Source of the DNA: Pontibacter flavimaris
Lineage (GTDB): Bacteria > Bacteroidota > Bacteroidia > Cytophagales > Hymenobacteraceae
Assembly (NCBI RefSeq): GCF_001907195.1
Contig: NZ_LVWA01000010.1
Span: 62,001 to 126,000, forward strand
DNA length: 64,000 nt
Reading direction: 5' to 3'
Shown one piece after another: positions 1 through 6,416 of this stretch (its first letter is position 1; every line of letters starts with the position of its first letter). Both the position numbers and the translations under genes were made by a program. The notes under the pieces were generated by a model. That model had not been told where the DNA came from, ran no database searches, and worked only from the letters and a program-made list of their open reading frames with translations.

Positions 1-992
1 TCCATGGAGCCCATCACATAAAAGCGGTGCTTGTCCAGAAACTTCTTGCCGCCGGAAAAGGAGATGCCGCCGTTTAACAAGGGATTTTTCTGTGCCGGCT
101 CAAGCGAGTTCTTAAAGGAATAGTCAGTTAGGGATTCCTGCCCTTTTTTCGTATTGCCTGATGCCGTAGCATAGCCAAATTTGCTCATTCCCTCAGGAAG
201 GTAAAAGTTACTGCCCGGCACCTGGCTGTTTATCCCGGTTGAGATCCCGATCTGAAAGGCATTGTCATCCACAAGTTCTTTGGAGTTGATGTTAATCAGC
301 GCGCCCCCCACATCGCCATTCATAGACGCGGAGAATACCTTGTTCACATCAACCGACTGAATCATGTCGCTCGTGAAAAAATCGAGGGATATGTTCTTGA
401 ATTCAGGGTCTTCAGAGGGTATGGCAAACCCGTTCAGGGTGGTCGTGTTATAGCGGTCGCCCAAGCCGCGGACGAAGACGTTCTTTACACCATCACGCTT
501 CGAAACGCCTGAGATCTTGGCAACTGCGCCTTCGGCATCACTAACACCTTTCCGGGAAAGTTCCTGTGCGCCAATAGCCTGGGTAGCTAAAACAGCTTTT
601 TTCTGGTCTAATAATAAGATTTGCTCGGTTTCCCTGTTTCCTTTTGCCGTTATCGTTACTTCCGATAGCTGCGCCGTGTTTTGCTCCAGCTTTATGTCAA
701 GCGTTGTGGTTTTACCTGCCGTTACAATAATATTGGTAATCGTTTTGGGCGTGTAGGATAGGCTGTTCACTTCTAAAGTATAAATGCCCTCCTGCACGTT
801 GTCGATCCGGAAAATACCGAAGGCATCTGAAGGTGCCCCCATCCCCGTGTCTTGCACTCTGATAATAGCGCCAATCAATTCTTCGCCATTGCTGGCGTCT
901 TTGATGACTCCCTGTATGCTGCCAGTCTGCGCATGCACTGATAGGAAAGCGGATAACAGGAAAAATAGAACTGTGGTGAGATTCTGTCGCAT
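1..992 (-). CDS. TonB-dependent receptor, N-terminal part (cut by window edge)
   Basis: Outer-membrane receptor for energised uptake of an unidentified ligand. About 330 codons are visible, read from ATG at 992 leftward off the window. The protein opens with a signal peptide (MRQNLTTVLFFLLSAFLSVHAQ region, residues 1-22). A carboxypeptidase-regulatory-like beta-sandwich follows at about 23-110, then a plug domain containing GVSKRDGVKNVFVRGLGDRYN-like sequence from about 150. That RGLGDRYN form is typical of CirA/Fe-type receptors rather than SusC proteins. No SusD partner can be seen because the 3' end is missing. A -7 box lies just upstream at 1018-1025. The start is not in doubt: the signal peptide begins at the first ATG. 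The ligand cannot be told from this fragment. Confidence 0.9.
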   Translation of the reverse strand, partial: MRQNLTTVLFFLLSAFLSVHAQTGSIQGVIKDASNGEELIGAIIRVQDTGMGAPSDAFGIFRIDNVQEGIYTLEVNSLSYTPKTITNIIVTAGKTTTLDIKLEQNTAQLSEVTITAKGNRETEQILLLDQKKAVLATQAIGAQELSRKGVSDAEGAVAKISGVSKRDGVKNVFVRGLGDRYNTTTLNGFAIPSEDPEFKNISLDFFTSDMIQSVDVNKVFSASMNGDVGGALININSKELVDDNAFQIGISTGINSQVPGSNFYLPEGMSKFGYATASGNTKKGQESLTDYSFKNSLEPAQKNPLLNGGISFSGGKKFLDKHRFYVMGSM

Positions 993-1017
993 TTTATATG
1001 TAGTCTTATTGCTGCGA

Positions 1018-1045
1018 CAAAAGTAGAAGGACTGTATTACCTCAA
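1018..1045 (-). promoter_or_regulatory. Bacteroidota-type promoter for the TonB receptor
   Basis: On the minus strand TACTTTTG (1018-1025) fits the -7 consensus TAnnTTTG. A TTG at 1043-1045 sits 17 bases further upstream, close to the expected place of the -33 element. The implied 5' leader of the receptor is about 20 nt. Assigned by pattern only. Confidence 0.45.
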
Positions 1046-1355
1046 TATTACTCGGGAGTTAAGTTTCTATTACTAAAGGTCGATATTTGCTTGTAATTAA
1101 ATGACTATCAAGGTATTAATGTCTTTCTGCTCTGGCTTTGGCAACGGCAGGAGGGAGGAGTCGCTGTGAAGGAGTCTGGAAGGAGGCTGCCGGATGGGTT
1201 TTAACAAAATAGTAATTCTGCAATAATCTACAGCTAATATGGCAGGTGTAGTTTTGCTGCATCAATCCTGCCTCCCTAGGAAATGGGTTGCACATGTATG
1301 GGTGAGAAACATCGTGGCAACTCACAGCAGGGTAGCTTAGTCACCCGCCCTGCGA

Positions 1356-1385
1356 AAACCCGCCCCTTAGGGGCGGGTTTCTTTT
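1356..1385 (+). terminator. Rho-independent terminator-like hairpin
   Basis: Eleven-base perfect stem AAACCCGCCCC/GGGGCGGGTTT with a three-base loop (1356-1380), followed on the plus strand by CTTTTT. No plus-strand protein gene precedes it. It either ends an unannotated small RNA or acts bidirectionally behind moxR. Confidence 0.6.
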
Positions 1386-1552
1386 TATACTTGCCACTGT
1401 CTCCCCCAGCAGCTACGCAGGAAGTACAGCTCTAAAATTCCCCCGCCACATACTTTCCACAAGGTACGATTCATAAAAAATCTCCCGCTGCAGCCAAAGG
1501 TAACGGGAGATGAGGGATATGAGAGAAAGCTTGCAGGCGTCTTTAAGCCGGC

Positions 1553-2512
1553 TTAGCTGATCGGCACCTTCCGAAGGATAGTCTCAATGAAATCCTTGGT
1601 GCGGATACCGTCGGCCTCGGCCTCGTAGTTCAGGATGATGCGGTGGTTCATTACATCATAAGCAACCTCCTTTATGTCCTCGGGCAGCACGTAGTCGCGG
1701 TCGTCGAAGTAGGCTACGGCCTTGGCGGCGCGGTTAAGGGCTATACTTGCCCTTGGCGATACCCCGAACTGGATGTAGGGGGCAAACTCCAGCAGGTCGT
1801 ACTCGGCGGGGCGGCGGGAGGCAAACACCAGTTCAATGATATACTTCTCCAGCGTCTCGGAGATCTGCACCTGGTTTATCTCGTTGCGGATGGCGAAAAT
1901 ATCCTCCTTGGAAAGCACCTTGGCCACGGTGTCGGAAAAGCTCATGTTGGCCATGCGGCGCATGATCTCCAGCTCGTCCTCCTTGCGGGGATAGTCAATG
2001 TATACTTTCATCATGAAGCGGTCTACCTGCGCCTCGGGCAGCGGGTAAGTTCCCTCGTGCTCCACGGGATTCTGGGTGGCCAGCACCAGGAAAGGCAGAT
2101 CCAGTTGGTAGGTATTCTCGCCGATGGTGACCTGTTTCTCCTGCATGGCCTCCAGCAGCGCCGACTGCACCTTGGCCGGGGAGCGGTTCACCTCGTCGGC
2201 AAGTATGAGGTTGGCGAAGATAGGCCCCTTCTTCACCTCGAACATGGAGGCGTTCTGGTTATAGATCATCGTCCCGATCAGGTCGGAGGGGAGCAGATCG
2301 GGGGTAAACTGGATGCGCTGGAAGTCGAGGTGCAGCGCCTTGGACAGGGAGTTGATGGTAAGCGTTTTGGCCAGGCCGGGCACGCCCTCCAGCAGGATGT
2401 GGCCACCGGTAAAAAGGCCTATCAGCAGGCGGTTCACCATGTACGACTGGCCCACCACCACCTTGCTTACCTCGCTTAGTACCTGTTTTATTTTGAGTTG
2501 GTATGTGTTCAC
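1553..2512 (-). CDS. MoxR family AAA+ ATPase
   Basis: A cytoplasmic AAA+ ATPase of the MoxR/RavA group, thought to act as a chaperone that assembles or activates partner proteins, often with von Willebrand A domains. The 319-residue length is normal. Walker A GVPGLAKT is at residues 43-50, Walker B LILADE ends at about 107, and the sensor-1 stretch LATQNP is near 143-148. The C-terminal lid helix region is complete. Start is the ATG at 2512. The usual downstream partners (DUF58 and vWA/BatA proteins) are absent: the next gene downstream is the TonB receptor after 560 bp, so this is an orphan MoxR and its client cannot be inferred. Confidence 0.93.
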   Translation of the reverse strand: MNTYQLKIKQVLSEVSKVVVGQSYMVNRLLIGLFTGGHILLEGVPGLAKTLTINSLSKALHLDFQRIQFTPDLLPSDLIGTMIYNQNASMFEVKKGPIFANLILADEVNRSPAKVQSALLEAMQEKQVTIGENTYQLDLPFLVLATQNPVEHEGTYPLPEAQVDRFMMKVYIDYPRKEDELEIMRRMANMSFSDTVAKVLSKEDIFAIRNEINQVQISETLEKYIIELVFASRRPAEYDLLEFAPYIQFGVSPRASIALNRAAKAVAYFDDRDYVLPEDIKEVAYDVMNHRIILNYEAEADGIRTKDFIETILRKVPIS

Positions 2513-2628
2513 GTTATCCGTATAAATCGAAGCGCCCCGCCACCCGCGGGTGCGGCGGCAGTAAGGCGCCTAAATATAGGGATAATACGGTTGTAGTGCC
2601 AGTATATTGCCCGTGGCGGGCGTAAAAC

Positions 2629-2653
2629 AAAAAAAGCACCTGTCAGGGTGCTT
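2629..2653 (-). terminator. Terminator of the PH-like membrane protein gene
   Basis: Stem AAGCACC/GGTGCTT around TGTCAG (2634-2653), with a run of A on the plus strand at 2629-2635 that reads as T on the minus strand. It lies 26 bp past the stop at 2679. Confidence 0.75.
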
Positions 2654-2678
2654 CGGTGGTTCAGGGTGAACGGCCCTG

Positions 2679-3167
2679 CTAGGCGGCGGCCATAGTGCTT
2701 GGCTCGGCCTGCACGGCAGCGGTGGCTTTGGCCTTGCTGTACACTGGCTTTTGCAGTCCCAGCTTATCCAGGCGGGTTTGCTGCGCCTGCCTTACCATAT
2801 CTATCAGGCTGTTGATGTGTCTCTGCTCCACATCCAGCGGCAGCACCATCGACTCGCCCTGCGCGGTAAGCACATGCACTTTCTGGCTGCGGGTCATGAA
2901 GAAGAGAGCTATGAAAAAGCCGCTCAGCATGAAGAATGACTCATTAAAGTATACGAGCAGGGCAGTGAGCACGCTAAGGCCCAGGTACAGCTGAGAGCCG
3001 GTGGGCTTTACCTCCCAGGCAGCTATGTCCTCGAGCCTGACAGCCTTGTTGCTGCGCCACGATAGCGGGTGCCGCTGCTGTATCAGCCGGTGTGTGGTGA
3101 GGGCTAATCGCTTATCCACAGTCTGAATAAGGTATTGCTCTCCAGTTAGTAGCTTCGTTGTCGCCAT
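2679..3167 (-). CDS. Membrane protein with bacterial PH-like fold, function unknown
   Basis: A 162-residue protein of unknown function. The start is taken at the ATG at 3167 (MATTKLLTGEQYLIQTVD). A longer reading from a TTG at 3236 is possible but adds an unremarkable N-terminus. The first ~50 residues (GEQYLIQTVDKRLALTTHRL) resemble the opening strands of bacterial PH domains. A hydrophobic hairpin follows (LYLGLSVLTALLVY and FFMLSGFFIALFFM), then a basic strand region and an Ala-rich tail ending AAA. The layout strand block, two membrane spans, strand block suggests a PH-like domain interrupted by a membrane hairpin. It has its own terminator and no functional neighbours. Confidence 0.7.
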   Translation of the reverse strand: MATTKLLTGEQYLIQTVDKRLALTTHRLIQQRHPLSWRSNKAVRLEDIAAWEVKPTGSQLYLGLSVLTALLVYFNESFFMLSGFFIALFFMTRSQKVHVLTAQGESMVLPLDVEQRHINSLIDMVRQAQQTRLDKLGLQKPVYSKAKATAAVQAEPSTMAAA

Positions 3168-3502
3168 TTGCGCCGGAGTATTAAGTTTGTTAGTAGATAA
3201 CGGGTTGCGTAGCAATGTAAGTATCACAGCTTTCAATTTTCAGTTTCGTACCAGTATGATTCCGAAAACCTTTAAAGGGTTGCATCAATATAAGGGTGCA
3301 AATATATTATTTTTTAATCTATGTATGCCTATGTATTGGACTATTATACGGATAAAGCGGAAAAGGATTTTTATAAGTTGTTAATAAGCAGCTATATATG
3401 GTTATTTAAATGTGTCCTGAATTGTGGTATGGGAGTTAAAAAAACAGCCTGAACCATTCGGAAACAGTTCAGGCTGCGGCAAGAAAAGCGTCGCTGGCGG
3501 GT
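3168..3502. other. 335-bp AT-rich spacer
   Basis: AT-rich spacer between two minus-strand genes. It contains the terminator at 3438-3476 and otherwise nothing recognisable; no frame here has a credible start or domain. Confidence 0.4.
3438..3476 (-). terminator. Terminator of the acidic 129-aa protein gene
   Basis: Perfect ten-base stem CAGCCTGAAC/GTTCAGGCTG (3445-3454 and 3467-3476) with seven A at 3438-3444, which reads as a U tract on the minus strand. Confidence 0.85.
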
Positions 3503-3892
3503 CTAATCCGTCAGGTATAGTTCGCCCTCGTAACCATGCGCGCGCTGGTTCTTGAAACGGGCAATATCAGTTTGCATGTTGTCATAGATCTCCTGAATCT
3601 CCTCTGAGTCCTGCGTAAGCGGCTTAATGTGCTCGCTCAGCAGTTTGGCCGCCAGAGGGTAAAACTTAGAGTCGTCCGTGTTCTTGGCGTTCACCTTAAA
3701 CGCGCTGACGGCGCTCTCCAGCTTCTTCAGGGCCGGGTGCTGGGCTTTGTATTCCTGGATGGTGTCGCGGAGCTTTTCCCGTATCATCAGGTATAAATCT
3801 TCCTCAAACGTCATTCCGAAGTCATCATCCTCATCCTCATCGTCGAAATCGCTGTAGGCGAAGTCGTCATCGTAGTCAAAATCGTCTCTCAT
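3503..3892 (-). CDS. Acidic hypothetical protein
   Basis: A 129-residue cytoplasmic protein I do not recognise. Its first 30 residues are almost entirely Asp, Glu, Phe and Tyr (MRDDFDYDDDFAYSDFDDED), a strongly acidic, probably disordered head. The rest (about 30-125) is predicted helical, with the pattern EEDLYLMIREKLRDTIQEY and LLSEHIKPLTQDSEEIQEIY. There is no signal peptide or membrane span. Start is ATG at 3892; stop is followed by a clean terminator, so it is a monocistronic gene. The acidic head could bind a basic partner, but no function should be assigned. Confidence 0.75.
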   Translation of the reverse strand: MRDDFDYDDDFAYSDFDDEDEDDDFGMTFEEDLYLMIREKLRDTIQEYKAQHPALKKLESAVSAFKVNAKNTDDSKFYPLAAKLLSEHIKPLTQDSEEIQEIYDNMQTDIARFKNQRAHGYEGELYLTD

Positions 3893-4200
3893 GGCTGATA
3901 ATCAGGTTGCTTTTTAGTTGTTACGGGTTAAAGTGCTGTTTGTGTCAGGCTGTTTTTACTTTTTGTCCGGGCCCTGAACGCCGGAACAGGGGCAGAAAAC
4001 AGAAGCAGAACACAAAGCAAAGTGCATAATTAGTACTTCGCCCCCTTATTTGCAATCCCTACGGGCGCACTTTTAGCCATGTTGCCTAAATTTTATCGGG
4101 CCGGGTTCCGGGGAAGTATGGCAGAAGGGAACAGATGCCCGAAAACGCCGGGAGCCGCTGTGTTGGCAGCGGCTCCCGGTCATACTTGCGTATTAGCGCC
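3893..4200. other. 308-bp spacer
   Basis: Spacer upstream of the acidic protein gene. Apart from the terminator hairpin at 4148-4179 at its right end, no gene, repeat or consensus promoter was recognised. Confidence 0.35.
4141..4179 (-). terminator. Terminator of the 372-aa protein gene
   Basis: Thirteen-base perfect stem CCGGGAGCCGCTG/CAGCGGCTCCCGG (4148-4160 and 4167-4179) with a six-base loop, directly behind the stop at 4201. On the minus strand it is followed by CGTTTTCGGG, a weak U tract. Confidence 0.7.
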
Positions 4201-5319
4201 TTAGTCGAACTTGCGCTCTATCAGGCGGAGCAGCTTACCGACGTGCTCCTGCTTCCGGCTCCAGTCATACTTGCCGGCCAGGGTGCCGGTCACGTACTGC
4301 GTGGCCGAGGCCACATCGTTAAAGCTATCCAGCGTCTGGATGGTCTGGTAATAGGTCAGGTTGTCGCCGTCGAACAGCTCGTTGATGAAGCTAAAGCGCT
4401 GGTTGATGGAAATGGAGTTCTTCAGCGAGTCGATCTTGCGGTTGCTGTGTGCGTCGGCCACAGAGGAGGCAGTCGCTTTGCGGAAATTGTCGTTGAGGGT
4501 AGGCCGTGCGTTGGCTGCCACCTCTTCCAGCTCGTCGTCCTCCTCTTTATACATAGCGGGGCGTGCCACAGGGGCCGCTGCTTCGCGCTGGGCAGTATGT
4601 ATCGGGGCCACCACGTCCTTTTCCTGCACCGGGGCGGCGGGGGCTGGCTTGGCGGCAGAGGCAGATCTGTCCAGGAACGATGGCGCCTTCGCCTGCTCTG
4701 CTTCCAGTATCTCCGCCTCTGTTACAGGCAGCAGCGCGCTGAACTGCTCCACCAGGTTTTGCAGTGGCGTGCGCAGGCCCTGGTTGGCGTTTATGTACAG
4801 CTTAAAGCGGCTCAGGATGTACTCGCGGTCGCGGCTGCTGGGCGAGAGCGTCTCGATAAAGCCGGCGAAGAGCTGCTTGTCCAGGTCGATGTACTTCAGG
4901 TTCTCCTGCAGCTTGGGCAGGGTGATTTCCTCCTGTATGCGCAGGAATTTTTCCTCAAAGGTGGCCACTGGTGCCAGTATGATCAGGAACGTGTCGTAGA
5001 TGGCCTTTTGCAGCAGTGGCTCAAAGGCGTTGCGCTTCATCAGGATCTTGCGCGAGAGCACGTTCATGAAGTTCACCAAGGCCTCTTTCACCTCCTCGTG
5101 CTCATAATCAAAGTAGGGGCTGCGCAGGTTGGCCATCTCGTGGTGCCACTTCAGCAGCAACTCCTTTATTACAAACAGGTTTACCTGCTTGATGGGCGTA
5201 AAACTAATCAGCTGCGGGCCGTTCAGGGTGTCGTGAGATGCAAAATGACGGTCGCAGAGCAGATTTGCCAGCTCCTTGCTGTACCGTTCCAGGCGTAATT
5301 GATTATATTTGTCTTCCAT
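4201..5319 (-). CDS. Conserved-looking two-domain hypothetical protein
   Basis: A 372-residue cytoplasmic protein without a domain I can name. Residues 1-215 form a helical block (for example VKEALVNFMNVLSRKILMKR). Residues ~215-300 are an Ala/Pro/Glu-rich linker. The last 70 residues carry ISINQRFSFINELFDGD, followed by a repeat-like helical tail (TYYQTIQTLDSFNDVASATQYV). The C-terminal NQRF-FI-ELF-GD pattern is something I associate with uncharacterised Bacteroidota proteins. The gene is divergent from the ferredoxin gene with only 33 bp between starts, so the two probably share a control region. The role is unknown; the layout suggests a scaffold-like protein, but that is inference. Confidence 0.75.
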   Translation of the reverse strand: MEDKYNQLRLERYSKELANLLCDRHFASHDTLNGPQLISFTPIKQVNLFVIKELLLKWHHEMANLRSPYFDYEHEEVKEALVNFMNVLSRKILMKRNAFEPLLQKAIYDTFLIILAPVATFEEKFLRIQEEITLPKLQENLKYIDLDKQLFAGFIETLSPSSRDREYILSRFKLYINANQGLRTPLQNLVEQFSALLPVTEAEILEAEQAKAPSFLDRSASAAKPAPAAPVQEKDVVAPIHTAQREAAAPVARPAMYKEEDDELEEVAANARPTLNDNFRKATASSVADAHSNRKIDSLKNSISINQRFSFINELFDGDNLTYYQTIQTLDSFNDVASATQYVTGTLAGKYDWSRKQEHVGKLLRLIERKFD

Positions 5320-5352
5320 TGCTGTCGCTTTCTCCTGTAAAGTTATAAAATT

Positions 5353-5676
5353 ATGCCGAAGTTAAAGGTGCAAAACCTGGCGAACCTGGAGGTAACGGTG
5401 CCCGAGGGGCAAACGCTGCTGAAGGCGCTGCAGGCACGCGGCACCGACTGGATGCACGCCTGCGGAGCCAAGGGCCGCTGCACCACCTGCCGCATCATTG
5501 TTTTGCAGGGGATGGAGCACACCGGGCCGCTCACGGCTCCCGAGATCCGCTACCGCGACAAAGGCCGCCTGAAGGATAACGAACGACTGACCTGCCAGTG
5601 TACTTTAACCGGCGGCGAAATTATCGGAAAGGTGCCCGAGCAGACCAAGCTGCCGCACATGAAGTATAGCAGTTAG
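5353..5676 (+). CDS. 2Fe-2S ferredoxin
   Basis: A 107-residue electron carrier. Cluster ligands are Cys37, Cys43 and Cys46 in HACGAKGRCTTC (spacing C-x5-C-x2-C, the adrenodoxin type), with a fourth Cys in LTCQC (81 or 83). The N-terminal beta-grasp segment (KVQNLANLEVTVPEGQTLLKALQARG) is intact, so the fold is complete. Start is ATG at 5353. The gene ends AGT TAG, and that stop forms the first unit of a low-complexity GAGTTAG-type repeat running into the spacer before tdk. The redox partner is not encoded nearby. Confidence 0.93.
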   Translation: MPKLKVQNLANLEVTVPEGQTLLKALQARGTDWMHACGAKGRCTTCRIIVLQGMEHTGPLTAPEIRYRDKGRLKDNERLTCQCTLTGGEIIGKVPEQTKLPHMKYSS

Positions 5677-5716
5677 AAAGTTTAGGAGTTAGAGAGTTAA
5701 AAAGTTAGAAAGTTTT
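5670..5716 (+). repeat. AGTTAG low-complexity repeat
   Basis: Purine-rich degenerate tandem repeat (AGTTAGAAAGTTTAGGAGTTAGAGAGTT and on) that begins with the ferredoxin stop codon. Related tracts occur at 15104-15148 and 26345-26388. Confidence 0.6.
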
Positions 5717-5804
5717 ATTGTTGATTGTCAATTGCTGATTGTTCTTTTGAAGGGCGTTGCAATTACACCTGACAACAATCAACAAACAGCAACCAGCAAT
5801 CAAT

Positions 5805-6401
5805 ATGTTTATTGAACCGCGCGTAGGCAACAAAAGCCATGTTAACAGAAAAGGTTGGATTGAGGTGATCTGCGGGTCGATGTTCTCGGGCAAGACCGAG
5901 GAACTGATCAGGAGGCTGAACCGCGCCAAGATCGCCAAGCAGAAGATCGAGATTTTTAAGCCTACCGTGGATAAGCGCTACCACGAGGAGGATGTGGTGT
6001 CGCACGATGCCAACGCCATCCGCTCCACGCCCATAGACTTTGCCCAGGACATGCTGTTGCTGGGTGGCAGCTGCGATGTGGTGGGCATAGACGAGGCCCA
6101 GTTCTTCGACGATGGCCTGGCCGAAGTATGCGTGAAGCTGGCTAACAGCGGGGTGCGCGTGATTGCCGCCGGACTGGACATGGACTACCTGGGCAAGCCC
6201 TTCGGGCCGATGCCGGCGCTGATGGCCGTGGCCGAGTACGTGACCAAAGTACATGCCGTGTGCGTGCAGTGCGGCGACATTGCCAACTACTCGTTTCGTA
6301 ACGCCGCCGACGAGAAGCAGGTGCTGCTGGGCGAGACGGATTCGTACGAGGCCCGCTGCCGCCACTGCTTCACAGAAGGCATGAAGCAAAAGAATAGCTG
6401 A
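5805..6401 (+). CDS. tdk: Thymidine kinase
   Basis: Type II thymidine kinase: phosphorylates thymidine with ATP in the dTTP salvage pathway, in the cytoplasm. The 198-residue protein starts at ATG 5805 ([18 protein letters not shown]); a TTG-initiated extension from 5757 would add non-homologous residues. The P-loop is [10 protein letters not shown] (about residues 24-33). The DEAQFFDDG motif near 105 holds the Mg/ATP region and catalytic Glu. Two Cys pairs (CVQCG and CRHC) form the structural zinc site. It lies 15 bp upstream of porZ and probably shares its transcript. Confidence 0.95.
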   Translation: MFIEPRVGNKSHVNRKGWIEVICGSMFSGKTEELIRRLNRAKIAKQKIEIFKPTVDKRYHEEDVVSHDANAIRSTPIDFAQDMLLLGGSCDVVGIDEAQFFDDGLAEVCVKLANSGVRVIAAGLDMDYLGKPFGPMPALMAVAEYVTKVHAVCVQCGDIANYSFRNAADEKQVLLGETDSYEARCRHCFTEGMKQKNS

Positions 6402-6416
6402 TTTATACTTGAGACC

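Larger units (their letters stand above)
993..1552. other. 560-bp spacer with one strong hairpin
   Basis: Between the TonB receptor promoter and the moxR stop no convincing gene is seen; a 69-codon minus-strand frame at 1116-1325 has no domain, signal or ribosome site and is judged chance. The right half holds the hairpin at 1356-1380 and, just before it, a GCAGGG/CCCTGC stem at about 1328-1353. The paired hairpins could mark the 3' end of a small plus-strand RNA. Confidence 0.4.

Noticed and set aside
1116..1325. 69-codon minus-strand frame in the first spacer
   Set aside because: No domain, signal or ribosome site; Cys/His-rich composition without a recognisable motif.
4135..5298. 387-codon plus-strand frame opposite the 372-aa protein
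   Set aside because: Starts upstream of a terminator hairpin and runs antisense. The minus-strand frame has ordinary protein composition, a sensible start and a terminator, so it is preferred.
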